64,000 bases of DNA from Pseudomonas mendocina (GTDB lineage Bacteria > Pseudomonadota > Gammaproteobacteria > Pseudomonadales > Pseudomonadaceae): positions 744,001 through 808,000 of the forward strand of contig NZ_CP027657.1 of NCBI RefSeq assembly GCF_003008615.1, written 5' to 3'. How positions within the stretch are numbered: the stretch's first letter is position 1; each line of letters opens with the position of its first letter. Of the stretch, positions 53,439-62,832 are shown piece by piece. Made by a program: the position numbers and the translations under genes. A model generated the notes under the pieces. It did not search any database. It was not told the origin of the DNA and saw only the letters and a list, made by a program, of their open reading frames with translations.

Positions 53439-54344
53439 ATGCAAGGTTCCACCCCGTTTCCACGTCACATCGCCGTCCTGATCCTCGCAGCACTGGCTTG
53501 CTCTTTCGCGGGCAACCACATCGCTGCGCGGATCGCCTTCGACCACGACACCGGGCTGCTGCTGGCCATGCTCACGCGTGCCGGCGTGACGCTGGTCGCG
53601 CTGGCCGCCTTGGTAATGTGGCGACGTGAATCGCTGAAACTGGGTCGCGCTACCTGGGGCTGGCAGATCCTGCTGGGCCTGCTGATCGCCATCCAGAGCT
53701 TCTGCATCTACTCAGCGGTGGCGCGTATTCCAGTGGCGCTGGCACTGCTGGTGGTCAACCTTTCGCCGATCCTGCTGGCCCTGCTCACCTGGGCGCTCGG
53801 CGGTGCAGCGCCAACCCGCCAGGCGTTGGCCATCATGGGCGTGATTCTCTTCGGCCTGGTGCTGGTGCTCGATGTTCCTGGTCGCCTGACCAGCGCCGAT
53901 GCACCGGATGGCGAGTGGGTAGCCGGCATCCTGTTCAGTCTGACTGCTGCCGCCGTGTTCGCCGTGGCGCTGTGGATCACCGAAAATCGTCTGTCGAAAA
54001 TCGCCGGCTCGGTGCGCAGCATGCTGACCCTGGCCGTGGTGTTCAGCGCCTCGACCCTGCTGGGCAGCAGTGGTCTGATTCCAGGCGGTTTGAGCCTGCC
54101 CAACGCCAGCGCTGGCTGGATCGCACTGGCCTGCCTGGTGCTGCTCTATGGCGCGGCCTTCTCCACCCTGTTCATCTGCATGCCACGGCTGAACATCGCG
54201 CGTAATGCGCCGGTGATGAACATGGAGCCGGTGGCGGGCATGGTGCTGGGCTGGCTGGTGCTCGGCCAGGTGCTTGGCGGCCTGCAGGTGATCGGCGGGC
54301 TGATCGTGGTCGGCGGTATCGTCGCCCTGGCCTACCGTCGCTAG
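53439..54344 (+). CDS. EamA-family (DMT superfamily) permease
   Basis: The 301-residue protein has ten hydrophobic helices and two internal EamA repeats (about residues 8-145 and 163-300). It is collinear with the uronate operon but lies after its terminator, so it has its own promoter. Members of this family are mostly metabolite exporters. The substrate is unknown; export of a pathway intermediate is one possibility. Confidence 0.88.
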   Translation: MQGSTPFPRHIAVLILAALACSFAGNHIAARIAFDHDTGLLLAMLTRAGVTLVALAALVMWRRESLKLGRATWGWQILLGLLIAIQSFCIYSAVARIPVALALLVVNLSPILLALLTWALGGAAPTRQALAIMGVILFGLVLVLDVPGRLTSADAPDGEWVAGILFSLTAAAVFAVALWITENRLSKIAGSVRSMLTLAVVFSASTLLGSSGLIPGGLSLPNASAGWIALACLVLLYGAAFSTLFICMPRLNIARNAPVMNMEPVAGMVLGWLVLGQVLGGLQVIGGLIVVGGIVALAYRR

Positions 54345-54425
54345 GATGTCGCGGGGGCGCCCACGTTGTGCCGGCAGGGAATAGCCGGCGGGCGTGCAGC
54401 GCACCCGCCTGGCGTTGCGACGACT

Positions 54426-55181
54426 TTAGCCGTGCAGCGCCTCGGCCTCGGCGGTTTCATGCGCCTGGCGCAGGCGCTCGCGGCTGTTGGTCAGGTGCAG
54501 GCGCATCGCCGCACGAGCCGCTTCGGCATCCTGGCGCGCGATGGCTTCGAAGATCTGCTCATGTTCACGCTCCAGACGCGCCATGTAATGCGTCTGGTCA
54601 TCGTGGGCCAACCTGGCCGAATTGACCCGAGTACGCGGGATGATGCTGGTACCCAGGTGGCTCATGATGTCCGTGAAGTAGCGGTTACCAGTAGCCTCGG
54701 CAATGCGCAGGTGGAACTGGAAATCCGAGGACACCGCATCACTGGAGCTGGCCGCACTCTCGTTGATCGCATCCAGTGCCTGACGGATCTCCTGCAACTG
54801 CACATCGCTGCGGCGCTGTGCCGCCAGACCGGCGGACTCCACTTCCAGGCTGATGCGCAACTCGAGAATGGCCAGCACGTCACGCAGCGTGACGATGGTT
54901 GCCGGGTCGATACGAAAACCACTGGCGCTGGGTGTATCGAGCACGAAGGTGCCGATGCCATGGCGGGTCTCGACCAGGCCCGCAGCCTGTAAACGCGACA
55001 GCGCTTCACGCACCACGGTGCGGCTGACGCCCTGCTCTTCCATGATCGCCGACTCGGTCGGCAGCTTCTCACCGCGCTTGATCACCCCGTCGCGAATGCG
55101 CTGCGACAAGTCGGCCACCAACTCCTGAGCCAGGCTGCGGTGCTTGCGACGAGCGCGAGGTGGGGTGTTTTGCATTTCCAT
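54426..55181 (-). CDS. GntR/FadR-subfamily regulator, probable uronate regulator
   Basis: The 251-residue regulator has an N-terminal winged helix (LPTESAIMEEQGVSRTVVREAL near residues 40-61, in segments; TFVLDTP wing) and an all-helical FCD domain with HLRIAEATGN and the conserved metal-binding Asp/His pattern. Position beside udh-lactonase-TRAP and the three operator-like sites (48359, 48614, 55230) point to a role like GguR, the hexuronate/aldarate regulator described in P. putida. That equivalence is inferred. It is divergent from the epimerase gene. Confidence 0.87.
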   Translation of the reverse strand: MEMQNTPPRARRKHRSLAQELVADLSQRIRDGVIKRGEKLPTESAIMEEQGVSRTVVREALSRLQAAGLVETRHGIGTFVLDTPSASGFRIDPATIVTLRDVLAILELRISLEVESAGLAAQRRSDVQLQEIRQALDAINESAASSSDAVSSDFQFHLRIAEATGNRYFTDIMSHLGTSIIPRTRVNSARLAHDDQTHYMARLEREHEQIFEAIARQDAEAARAAMRLHLTNSRERLRQAHETAEAEALHG

Positions 55182-55229
55182 GGCGGGCGGATTCTCGATT
55201 CAAGAGTTTGCAGCAATGATAGCCCAGCA

Positions 55230-55244
55230 GTTGTACGATGACAC
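55230..55244. promoter_or_regulatory. operator-like site 3, GTTGTACGATGACAC
   Basis: GTTGT-ACG-ATGAC matches the half-sites seen upstream of udh (GTTGT-CAT-ACAAC and GTTGT-CGT-ATGAC). It lies in the divergent region between the GntR gene and the epimerase gene, 38 bases before the epimerase start, allowing control of both. Confidence 0.4.
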
Positions 55245-55281
55245 TATGAATTCCCGACAAATACCACCTCTGGAACGCCAA

Positions 55282-56157
55282 ATGCCAACTTCTTTGCTGA
55301 CGCTGAGCGATCACCTGACGCAACTGACCATCGCCCCCGAATTGGGCGCCAGCCTGGTCAACTGGACACGCCTGAGCGACGGCTGGCCATTATTGCGTTA
55401 CAGCGACGAACAGGCACTGGCCAGTGCCAACCCGCGGCGTCTGGCCTGCTACCCGCTGCTGCCGTGGTCGAACCGCGTTGGCGGCGGGGGCTTCGACACC
55501 CCTACCGGCTGGCAGCCACTGACACCCAACACCGGCCACGAACCGTTGCCGATCCACGGCAGTGCCTGGCAACAGCCCTGGCAGGTAGTGAATGCGACGT
55601 CCGACAGCGCCATGTTGCAACTCGACAGCCAACAGCCGTATCCCTACCAGGCACGCCTGCACGTACAACTCAGTGACGGCCGCCTGAGCCTGACGTTACA
55701 AGCCACCCACATGGGCGACCACCCCACCTGGTACGGACTCGGCCTGCACCCTTACCTGACACGCAGCGCGCAGACTCAATTGCAGGCGACGGCCAAAGGC
55801 GTCTGGCTTTGTGGCGAAGATAAACTTTCCAGGCAATGGATCGAGTTGCCCGACATCTGGAACTTCGAGCAGCCCAAGACACTACCCGAGCAACTTGTCG
55901 ACAATGCCTTTACCGCCTGGCCTGGTAACGCACGCATCATTCAGCCGGATGCAGGTTATCAACTTGTCTGCCAGGCAGAAGGTACTGAAGTTTTTCTATT
56001 GTTCTGCCCCCAGGAACAGAACTTCTTCTGCTTCGAACCCGTTACCCACCCGGTCAATGCGCATCACCTAGAAGGGCACCCAGGCCTGCACCTGCTGGCC
56101 ACTGGAGAAAGCCGACAATTGCGATACAGCCTGCATTATCAGGCAATTGCGGGTTGA
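55282..56157 (+). CDS. aldose 1-epimerase-family protein
   Basis: The 291-residue protein starts MPTSLLTLSDHLTQLTI (ATG at 55282, TGGAAC upstream; ATG at 55246 is an alternative that would overlap the operator-like site). IHGSAW and GLGLHPYL carry the two His residues of the galactose mutarotase family. YPLLPWSNRVGGG is also diagnostic. It would interconvert anomers of a hexose or hexuronate before oxidation by Udh, whose substrate is one cyclic anomer. No signal peptide. Confidence 0.85.
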   Translation: MPTSLLTLSDHLTQLTIAPELGASLVNWTRLSDGWPLLRYSDEQALASANPRRLACYPLLPWSNRVGGGGFDTPTGWQPLTPNTGHEPLPIHGSAWQQPWQVVNATSDSAMLQLDSQQPYPYQARLHVQLSDGRLSLTLQATHMGDHPTWYGLGLHPYLTRSAQTQLQATAKGVWLCGEDKLSRQWIELPDIWNFEQPKTLPEQLVDNAFTAWPGNARIIQPDAGYQLVCQAEGTEVFLLFCPQEQNFFCFEPVTHPVNAHHLEGHPGLHLLATGESRQLRYSLHYQAIAG

Positions 56158-56401
56158 TGGCTGGACATTCGAAAGGCATTGGCGATAATACGTGCGAGTT
56201 GCGTCTTGCAACTTTTCTCATGAAAAAGTTACCAATACATCAGTAACTGAACATAACGGGTGGCCGTGCCAAGCATGCAACTTTGTAGTGCACGCACCGC
56301 CCGATAAGTCATGAACCTCTCGATTACCCTACGACCGCAACAGTGAGACGGAGCGTTTCACGCGTCGTATAGGCCGATCACCACACTTACAGGTAATACA
56401 C

Positions 56402-56623
56402 GTGACGAAAGACGAACTGCGCGCCGAACTCGAGCGCCAGGCGCAACGTTACAAGGATGTATACGGCGGGGAAGTCATCACCTACGCCGCTCAACCGGAT
56501 CCTGACCGCAAACCCTGGCGCAAGAGGCCCAGCCTGCTCGATCAGGCTTTCGATAAAGAAATCGAAAAAATCGAAAAAGAACGTCAGGACAAGCTAGAAG
56601 CTGCCGACGAAGCCGCCAGCTAG
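56402..56623 (+). CDS. small charged conserved hypothetical protein
   Basis: A 73-residue protein with a GTG start and a CAGGTAA site before it. It is rich in charged residues; the C-terminal half ([21 protein letters not shown]) is a likely short coiled coil when read as two segments. I do not recognise a function. The upstream 244-base gap (56158-56401) shows no other feature. Confidence 0.65.
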   Translation: MTKDELRAELERQAQRYKDVYGGEVITYAAQPDPDRKPWRKRPSLLDQAFDKEIEKIEKERQDKLEAADEAAS

Positions 56624-56642
56624 CTACACCCAACACGAACGG

Positions 56643-56698
56643 CGTAGGGCGAGGGGCAACCCGCTTGAGTGGCAATGGCGAGTAGCCCCCGTCCTACG
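56643..56698. terminator. imperfect inverted repeat between convergent genes
   Basis: CGTAGGGCGAGGGGC at the left and GCCCCCGTCCTACG at the right can pair with a few mismatches around a 27-base loop. It lies exactly between the small hypothetical gene and the stop of the HerA-like gene and could terminate transcription from both sides. Confidence 0.45.
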
Positions 56699-56699
56699 A

Positions 56700-58175
56700 C
56701 TAACGTTTCTTGCTGCCAGTCAGCGATCCCATCAGCCCACGCACCAGTTGTCGGCCAATCTGGTTAGCGGCCTGACGCAGGGCGCTCTTCATCGCACTGC
56801 CAATCAGGTCACTGGCCATCTCGCCCAGCCCTGGTTCGGTCTTCTGCTTGCCAGGCACCTTCGCAGGTGCCTCGGTGCGAGCCTTTTCAGCGCGTGCGGT
56901 GAGCATTTCATAGGCCGATTCGCGGTCGATGGGCTTGTCATAGCGCCCGGCCAGAGACGACTGACGCACCAGCACCGCTCGTTCACTCTCGCTCAACGGA
57001 CCGATGCGTGATTGCGGCGGCGCAATGGCCACACGCTGAACCATCGCGGGCGTCCCCTTTTCTTCGAGCGTGCCGACCAGCGCCTCGCCAATTCCCAACT
57101 CGGTCAACACGCTGAGGCTGTTGAACGCCGGGTTAGGACGGAAACCATCGGCCACGGCGCGAAGCGCCTTCTGCTCTTTGGCGGTGAACGCACGCAAGCC
57201 GTGCTGAATACGCAAGCCGAGTTGCGCCAGCACGTCATCTGGCAAGTCGCTCGGCGACTGAGTGACGAAGTACACCCCGACCCCTTTCGAGCGAATCAGC
57301 CTCACTACTTGCTCGAGACGATCCTGCAGAGCCTTCGGTGTGCCCTGGAACAATAAGTGGGCCTCATCGAAGAACAGCGCCAGCACCGGTTTGTCGGCAT
57401 CGCCGCGCTCCGGCAACTGCTCGAACAGTTCGGCCAGCAACCACAGCAGGAAGGTGGCGTAAACCTTGGGTGCTTCATGCACGAGGCGCGTGGCGTCCAG
57501 AAGATGAACCCGTCCACGACCATCGCGATCCGGATGCAGCAGATCCTCGAGTTGCAACGCCGGCTCGCCGAACAACGCCTCGGCGCCCTGCTGCTCCAGA
57601 CTGGCCAAGCGTCGCAGCAAGGCTTGCGCCGAGGTATTGGTGAACAGCGCACTGTCCTCGCCGAGTACCTGCGGGCTGTCCTTGAGATAGCCGAGCAGCG
57701 CTTTCAGATCCTTCAGGTCGAGCAGCAACAACCCTTCTCGATCCGCCACCTTGAATGCGGCATAGAGCGCAGCCTGCTGGCTGTCGGTCAACTCCAGCAA
57801 GGCGCCGAGCAGCAGCGGGCCCATCTCGCTGAGGGTGGTACGTAACGGATGACCGCTCTGCCCGTGTACGTCCCAGAGGGTCAACGGATAGGCCTGCGGC
57901 CGGTGCTCCAGCCAGGGCATGCTGGCGATACGCTCGGCGATCTTGCCTTGCGGCGTACCGGCGGCGCCCAGGCCACAGAGATCCCCCTTAACGTCAGCAG
58001 CGAACACCGCTACGCCTGCATCACTGAACGTCTCGATCAGACGCTGCAGCGTCACTGTCTTGCCGGTGCCAGTGGCGCCCGCGATCAGACCATGACGGTT
58101 AGCCAGCCGCAACGGCTGTCCCACCGGTTGTCCATCGCTACCAGCACCCAATATGAACTGCGAACTTAAAGGCAT
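56700..58175 (-). CDS. yjgR: HerA-like P-loop ATPase (DUF853, YjgR family)
   Basis: The 491-residue protein has Walker A GATGTGKT (33-40), the VKGDLCGLG segment, Walker [13 protein letters not shown] and a QSPSDLP motif. These define the DUF853 family, related to the HerA/FtsK helicases. The C terminus is basic and ends with GSKKR. The cellular role of YjgR is not established; a DNA-pumping or repair function is inferred from the fold only. Confidence 0.9.
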   Translation of the reverse strand: MPLSSQFILGAGSDGQPVGQPLRLANRHGLIAGATGTGKTVTLQRLIETFSDAGVAVFAADVKGDLCGLGAAGTPQGKIAERIASMPWLEHRPQAYPLTLWDVHGQSGHPLRTTLSEMGPLLLGALLELTDSQQAALYAAFKVADREGLLLLDLKDLKALLGYLKDSPQVLGEDSALFTNTSAQALLRRLASLEQQGAEALFGEPALQLEDLLHPDRDGRGRVHLLDATRLVHEAPKVYATFLLWLLAELFEQLPERGDADKPVLALFFDEAHLLFQGTPKALQDRLEQVVRLIRSKGVGVYFVTQSPSDLPDDVLAQLGLRIQHGLRAFTAKEQKALRAVADGFRPNPAFNSLSVLTELGIGEALVGTLEEKGTPAMVQRVAIAPPQSRIGPLSESERAVLVRQSSLAGRYDKPIDRESAYEMLTARAEKARTEAPAKVPGKQKTEPGLGEMASDLIGSAMKSALRQAANQIGRQLVRGLMGSLTGSKKR

Positions 58176-58192
58176 CTTGCCATCCCCTGGGT

Positions 58193-58220
58193 TAGAGCTT
58201 TACTGCAACTATGCCGACAC
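58193..58220 (+). promoter_or_regulatory. possible sigma-28 (FliA) promoter for the dCache chemoreceptor
   Basis: TAGA, 16 bases, then GCCGACAC resembles the FliA pattern TAAA-N15-GCCGATAA with a one-base longer spacer and mismatches. It lies 112 bases upstream of the chemoreceptor start. Chemoreceptor genes are often FliA-dependent. Weak evidence. Confidence 0.3.
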
Positions 58221-58331
58221 AGGCACCGGATCAAAGGCGAGCTGCGCTCGCCGCAACACCCACGCCATTACCGTTCAGGCGAGGCGGTGAAACACAAGAC
58301 TGGTTCCAGAGCCCTCCGGAAGCAAGACACC

Positions 58332-60209
58332 ATGACTAAAAACCTGCAGTTCAGCCACAAGATCCTGCTCGCAGCCTCGCTTGTGGTAATGGTCGCCTTC
58401 TCCCTGTTCACCCTTTACAACGACTATCTGCAACGCAACGCCATCCGCGAAGACCTGGAAAGCTACCTGCAGGAAATGGGTAACGTCACCGCCAGCAACA
58501 TTCAGAACTGGCTGTCCGGCCGTATCCTGCTGGTAGAAAGTACCGCTCAGTCGATCATCAACGACAGTGATGCGGAGCGAGTGATCAAGCTGCTTGAACA
58601 GCGCGCCCTGACCTCGTCCTTCGCCTTCACCTACCTGGGCACGGCGGCAGGCGGTTTCACCATGCGCCCGGACGAGCAAATGCCCGCCGACTACGACCCG
58701 CGCACCCGCCCCTGGTACAAGGACGCCCTGGCGGCTGGCGGCACCACCCTGACCGAACCCTACGTCGACGCCGCGACCAGCGAGCTGATCATCACCATCG
58801 CCACGCCCGCACAACCTGCCGGCGTGGTAGGCGGCGATCTCAGCCTGCAGACCCTGGTGAACATCATCAACGCCCTGGACTTCGATGGCATCGGTTACGC
58901 CTTCCTGGTCAGCGCCGACGGCAAGATCCTGGTACACCCGGACAAAAACTGGGTGATGAAGAACCTCAAGGACATCTACCCACAGGACACGCCGCGCATC
59001 AGCAACCAGTTCAGCGAGGTGACGCTCGATGGAGAGCCTCGCATTCTCACCTTTGCACCGGTCACCGGGCTGCCGTCGGTGCAATGGCATGTCGGCCTGT
59101 CGGTGGACAAGGCCAAGGCCTATTCCATGCTCACCGAATTCCGCGCCTCGGCCATCATCGCCACGGTCATCGCCGTGGTTTTGATCATCGCCCTGCTCGG
59201 CCTGCTGATTCGCGTGCTGATGCAGCCACTGACCACGATGGGCAAGGCGATGGAAGACATCGCTCAGGGCGAAGGCGACCTGACCAAGCGCCTGGCCATC
59301 CAGTCCAGCGACGAGTTCGGCGCCCTGGCCAGCTCGTTCAACCGCTTCGTCGAGCGTATCCACGGCTCGATTCGAGAAGTGTCGCAGGCCACCACCAAGG
59401 TCAATGAGGTGGCCAAGCTGGTAGTCGGCGCCTCCAACTCGTCGATGGCCAACTCCGACGAGCAGGCCAGCCGCACCAACAGCGTGGCGGCGGCGATCAA
59501 TGAGCTGGGCGCCGCCGCCCAGGAAATCGCCCGCAACGCCGCCGACGCCTCGAGCCAGGCATCCGACGCCCGTCATCAGGCCGAGGATGGCGGCAAGGTG
59601 GTACAGCAGGCGATCCAATCGATGAGCGAGCTGTCGGACAAGATCAGCGACGCCTGTGCCAAGATCGAGATGCTCAACAGCAAGACGGTGGATATCGGCC
59701 AGATTCTCGAAGTGATCAAGAGTATTTCCCAACAGACCAACCTGCTTGCGCTCAATGCCGCCATCGAAGCGGCACGTGCGGGCGAGGCCGGCCGCGGTTT
59801 CGCGGTGGTGGCCGACGAGGTACGCAACCTGGCGCACCGCACCCAGGAGTCGGCACAGGAAATCGAGAAGATGATCGAGGAACTGCAGGTCGGCTCACGC
59901 GAGTCGGTCACTACCATGACCGAAAGCCAACGCTACAGCGAGAATAGCGTGGAGATCGCCTATCAGGCCGGTGAACGCCTAGGCACGGTCACCGCGCGCA
60001 TTGGCGAAATTGACGGCATGAACCAGTCGGTAGCGACCGCGACCGAAGAGCAGACCTCGGTGATCGAATCCCTGAACATGGACATCATCGAGATCAACAC
60101 CCTCAACCAGGAAGGCGTGGAAAACCTGCAGGCCACCTTGCGCGCCTGCGGCGACCTGGAACAACAGGCGATACGCCTGAAGCATCTGGTCGACAGTTTC
60201 CGCATCTGA
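58332..60209 (+). CDS. dCache chemoreceptor, probable amino-acid sensor (Pct-like)
   Basis: The 625-residue receptor has TM1 at about 10-29, a double-Cache periplasmic domain (about 35-275), TM2 near 278-300, HAMP and a signalling domain with [18 protein letters not shown]. The amino-acid motif of dCache domains is complete: Y121, R126, W128, Y129, Y144, D146 and D169, in [17 protein letters not shown] and VVGGD. These positions closely mirror those I recall for PctA of P. aeruginosa, whose gene lies in the same mvaT-sbcB neighbourhood. It should mediate chemotaxis to L-amino acids; exact range unknown. Confidence 0.92.
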   Translation: MTKNLQFSHKILLAASLVVMVAFSLFTLYNDYLQRNAIREDLESYLQEMGNVTASNIQNWLSGRILLVESTAQSIINDSDAERVIKLLEQRALTSSFAFTYLGTAAGGFTMRPDEQMPADYDPRTRPWYKDALAAGGTTLTEPYVDAATSELIITIATPAQPAGVVGGDLSLQTLVNIINALDFDGIGYAFLVSADGKILVHPDKNWVMKNLKDIYPQDTPRISNQFSEVTLDGEPRILTFAPVTGLPSVQWHVGLSVDKAKAYSMLTEFRASAIIATVIAVVLIIALLGLLIRVLMQPLTTMGKAMEDIAQGEGDLTKRLAIQSSDEFGALASSFNRFVERIHGSIREVSQATTKVNEVAKLVVGASNSSMANSDEQASRTNSVAAAINELGAAAQEIARNAADASSQASDARHQAEDGGKVVQQAIQSMSELSDKISDACAKIEMLNSKTVDIGQILEVIKSISQQTNLLALNAAIEAARAGEAGRGFAVVADEVRNLAHRTQESAQEIEKMIEELQVGSRESVTTMTESQRYSENSVEIAYQAGERLGTVTARIGEIDGMNQSVATATEEQTSVIESLNMDIIEINTLNQEGVENLQATLRACGDLEQQAIRLKHLVDSFRI

Positions 60210-60210
60210 G

Positions 60211-60231
60211 GTAGGGTGCGCCGTGCGCACC
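60211..60231. repeat. dispersed palindrome, single copy
   Basis: GTAGGGTGCGCCGTGCGCAC begins one base after the chemoreceptor stop. It matches the repeat family at 40399 and 48249. Confidence 0.6.
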
Positions 60232-60254
60232 AAGGTTGGCGCTATCAGCGCCAA

Positions 60255-60289
60255 ATGAATCAGGGACGCCTGGAGCGCCCCTGATTCAT
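60255..60289. terminator. bidirectional hairpin between convergent genes
   Basis: ATGAATCAGGG and CCCTGATTCAT form a perfect 11-bp stem, extended inward by CGC/GCG after one mismatch. It lies between the ends of the chemoreceptor and the small hypothetical gene and is a likely two-way transcription stop, though without a long T run. Confidence 0.7.
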
Positions 60290-60299
60290 GCTGCGATCA

Positions 60300-60482
60300 T
60301 CACTCAGAACCCTCGGCGGGGTCTTCGGCCTGCGCCTCCTGCAACGTGCACCACAACTCGGCAGCATCGGGAAACTCGGTGCCATCTTCACTGCTCAGCG
60401 CCTCGGGGTCGTAGCGCCGAACGCAACCTTCACCAAGGGTGGGCGGCGCCTTGGACGTCGCCCGATCCAGTGGATCACTCAT
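60300..60482 (-). CDS. small conserved hypothetical protein
   Basis: A 60-residue acidic protein, MSDPLDRATSKAPPTLGEG at the N terminus and rich in Glu, Asp and Ala at the C terminus, with two Cys. It follows the CBS-domain gene by 15 bases, so the two are probably cotranscribed. I do not recognise a function. Confidence 0.6.
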   Translation of the reverse strand: MSDPLDRATSKAPPTLGEGCVRRYDPEALSSEDGTEFPDAAELWCTLQEAQAEDPAEGSE

Positions 60483-60497
60483 CGCACCACCTGCCTG

Positions 60498-60926
60498 TCA
60501 GCTGGCTTCCTGAGACTTGTTGTTTTCATGCTGGGCGAATGCCTTGACCGCTCGCAGAACGTCACTACGACTGATCTGACCGATCAGGCGATTACCTTCT
60601 ACGACTGGCATACGCCGACGCCGACCACGCAGGAAACGTTCGGACACTTCGATGATGTCGGCCTCCGGGGAAACCGTCTCCACCACCTTGGTCATGTAGG
60701 TGCCGACATTGCCTCCGATGGCCTCGTAATAGGCACCCGAGAGAATGCCACGCAGACAATCGCCCTCCGACAGCAGACCAATCAGCTCGCCCTGATCATC
60801 CACCACTGGCGCACCCGAGATACGGTGTTCCAGCAGGCGGTGAATAGCGGTGAACAGATCGGTCTCGGCCCGAAAAGTCACCAGATGGCGAGTCATGTAG
60901 TCCCGAACCTTGATCGAATTGAGCAT
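60498..60926 (-). CDS. tandem CBS-domain protein
   Basis: The 142-residue protein has two CBS domains, about 5-60 (VRDYMTRHLVTFRAETDLF, APVVDDQGELIGLLSEGD) and 72-130 (VGTYMTKVVETV, RMPVVEGNRLIGQISRSD). ATG at 60926 has a perfect GGAGG site. CBS pairs usually bind adenosine nucleotides and act as energy sensors. Standalone members like this one are mostly uncharacterised. Confidence 0.87.
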   Translation of the reverse strand: MLNSIKVRDYMTRHLVTFRAETDLFTAIHRLLEHRISGAPVVDDQGELIGLLSEGDCLRGILSGAYYEAIGGNVGTYMTKVVETVSPEADIIEVSERFLRGRRRRMPVVEGNRLIGQISRSDVLRAVKAFAQHENNKSQEAS

Positions 60927-61034
60927 GAACAACCTCCTAGTAGACACCTCTGAAACCAACGGCGTGGTTATCGCTTGCGCGTTCAGAGGCGCCTGTTGTG
61001 GTACTGCCTACCGGAGCGCTGGTGTCTGGCGAAC

Positions 61035-61886
61035 TCAGTCGAACACGACCGTCTTGTTGTCATGCACCAGAACCCGGTCTTCCAAGTGATAGCGTAGCCC
61101 ACGTGCGAGCACCATTTTTTCCACGTCCTTGCCAAGACGCACCATTTCCTCGATATCGTCGCGATGGGTCACGCGTACAACGTCCTGTTCGATGATCGGG
61201 CCGGCATCCAGCTCTTCGGTAACGTAATGCGAAGTGGCCCCGATCAACTTGACGCCGCGCAATGAAGCCTGGTGATAAGGCTTGGCGCCGACGAAAGACG
61301 GCAGGAAGCTGTGGTGGATGTTGATCACCCGCTGCGCGTACTCGCTGCACAGGGCAGGCGGCAGAATCTGCATGTAGCGCGCCAGCACTATGACGTCGGC
61401 CCCATGTTCCTTGACCAGGCGTTCCACCTCGGCGAAGGCCGGTGCCTTGTCCTGCGGATTGACCGGCACATGGAAATAGGGAATGCCGTGCCATTCGACC
61501 ATGCTGCGCAGGTCGTCATGATTGGAAATCACGCAGGGAATATCACAATCGAGTTCATCACTGTGCCAGCGATGCAGCAGATCGGCGAGGCAATGCGATT
61601 CACGGCTGGCCATCAGCACGACGCGTTTTTTCTCTGCCGAATCGGTGATGCGCCACTCCATGGAAAATTCGCGCGCGATGGGCGCGAAAGCCTGTTTGAA
61701 ACCATCGAGTTCGAACGGCAACGAGTCGGCACGGATTTCATGACGCATGAAAAACCAGCCACTTTGCGTATCGGAATGATGGCTCGCCTCGGTGATCCAG
61801 CCGTTGTAAGTCGCCAGGAAACTACTGACCTTGGCCACGATACCAACGCGATCCGGGCAGGCGATGACCAATCTGAACGTGCGCAT
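61035..61886 (-). CDS. purU: formyltetrahydrofolate deformylase (mvaT-linked copy)
   Basis: The 283-residue PurU starts MRTFRLVIACPDRVG. It has an ACT domain and a catalytic domain with [19 protein letters not shown] (in segments) and the Asp in EELDAGPIIEQD. It is related to, but clearly diverged from, the sox-linked copy at 33482. The location beside mvaT and sbcB matches the core Pseudomonas arrangement, so this is probably the housekeeping copy that balances formyl-THF and supplies formate. Confidence 0.93.
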   Translation of the reverse strand: MRTFRLVIACPDRVGIVAKVSSFLATYNGWITEASHHSDTQSGWFFMRHEIRADSLPFELDGFKQAFAPIAREFSMEWRITDSAEKKRVVLMASRESHCLADLLHRWHSDELDCDIPCVISNHDDLRSMVEWHGIPYFHVPVNPQDKAPAFAEVERLVKEHGADVIVLARYMQILPPALCSEYAQRVINIHHSFLPSFVGAKPYHQASLRGVKLIGATSHYVTEELDAGPIIEQDVVRVTHRDDIEEMVRLGKDVEKMVLARGLRYHLEDRVLVHDNKTVVFD

Positions 61887-62113
61887 ATACAAAACCCCAA
61901 TGACGGCGCAAAAGTCGCTCATTCTAACGACAAGCCCGGAAAACTGCAGTAGCGCAGCTCCGAATAATGCGTGCGAAGCGACCTCGACGGGCACGTAAAC
62001 ATCCTCACAAGGCGCAACGCCAAAACTTTACACACAGTTGAAACAATCGAATTAATTCAACCCTACCCGACACAAAGGGTTGCACTGCACATAGGTTATT
62101 TCTTTGTACGCTG

Positions 62114-62142
62114 TTTACTTGTTTAAAGTGCCTGACTATTAT
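62114..62142 (+). promoter_or_regulatory. sigma-70-type promoter for mvaT
   Basis: TTTACT, 17 bases, TATTAT matches the -35 and -10 consensus well and lies 48 bases before the mvaT start. The 303-base divergent gap between purU and mvaT is AT-rich, typical of an MvaT-bound, autoregulated promoter; autoregulation is inferred. Confidence 0.5.
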
Positions 62143-62189
62143 TAGCCCACTGTTCACTACTAAAACTTATTCACGCCAAGGTAATGCCC

Positions 62190-62564
62190 ATGTCGCTGAT
62201 CAATGAATACCGCGCCACCGAAGAAGCCATCAAAGAGCTGCAAGAGCGCCTGAAGAACCTGTCGCAAGATGACAAGCTGAAGAAAGAGCTGGAGTTCGAA
62301 GGCAAGCTGCGCACCCTGATGGGCGAATACCAGAAGTCCCTGCGTGACATCATCGCCCTGCTCGACCCGGAAGCCAAAAGCGCCAAGGGCGTACGCGCCA
62401 GCAAGCCTGCTGCCACCAAGCGCGCTCGCAAGGTCAAGCAGTACAAGAACCCGCACAGCGGCGAAGTGATCGAAACCAAAGGTGGCAACCACAAGACGCT
62501 GAAAGAGTGGAAAGCCAAATGGGGCGCCGATGTTGTTGAAGGTTGGGCCACTCTGCTGGGCTAA
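62190..62564 (+). CDS. mvaT: MvaT, H-NS-like xenogeneic silencer
   Basis: The 124-residue protein begins MSLINEYRATEEAIKELQ and ends KEWKAKWGADVVEGWATLLG, almost the same as P. aeruginosa MvaT as I remember it. The N-terminal half is a dimerising coiled coil. The C-terminal part (RARKVKQYKNPHSGEV, KGGNHKTL) is the AT-hook-like DNA-binding domain that recognises AT-rich DNA. ATG at 62190, not 62184, is preferred because AAGG is 8 bases upstream. MvaT silences horizontally acquired genes, so the AT-rich promoters of the island at 22.5 and 23.65 kb are potential targets. Confidence 0.97.
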   Translation: MSLINEYRATEEAIKELQERLKNLSQDDKLKKELEFEGKLRTLMGEYQKSLRDIIALLDPEAKSAKGVRASKPAATKRARKVKQYKNPHSGEVIETKGGNHKTLKEWKAKWGADVVEGWATLLG

Positions 62565-62582
62565 CGCTTGCGCAACCCCCTC

Positions 62583-62609
62583 AAAACGCCAGCCATGCTG
62601 GCGTTTTTT
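62583..62609 (+). terminator. Rho-independent terminator of mvaT
   Basis: AAAACGCCAGC and GCTGGCGTTTT form a perfect 11-bp stem with a CAT loop, followed by TT. It is 18 bases after the mvaT stop and ends the transcript. Confidence 0.92.
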
Positions 62610-62832
62610 ATGCCTGTAACTTTCTCCCTGGAGTTGACCGAAAAAACAGTTTCAGGCAATTCCCTGCCCAGTTGCCAGGAAGCACCACCTTATCAAGCCA
62701 GAGCACGCACGCTGAATCGATTGAACCGCCAATAATTCAGGCGTTCAGATAAAAGTTCCCGAATTAATTTTTATCGCACAGGGTAGCAGGCACTTTCCCC
62801 GGCGCCCTCTGACTTCTCGCACAGTCCACAGC

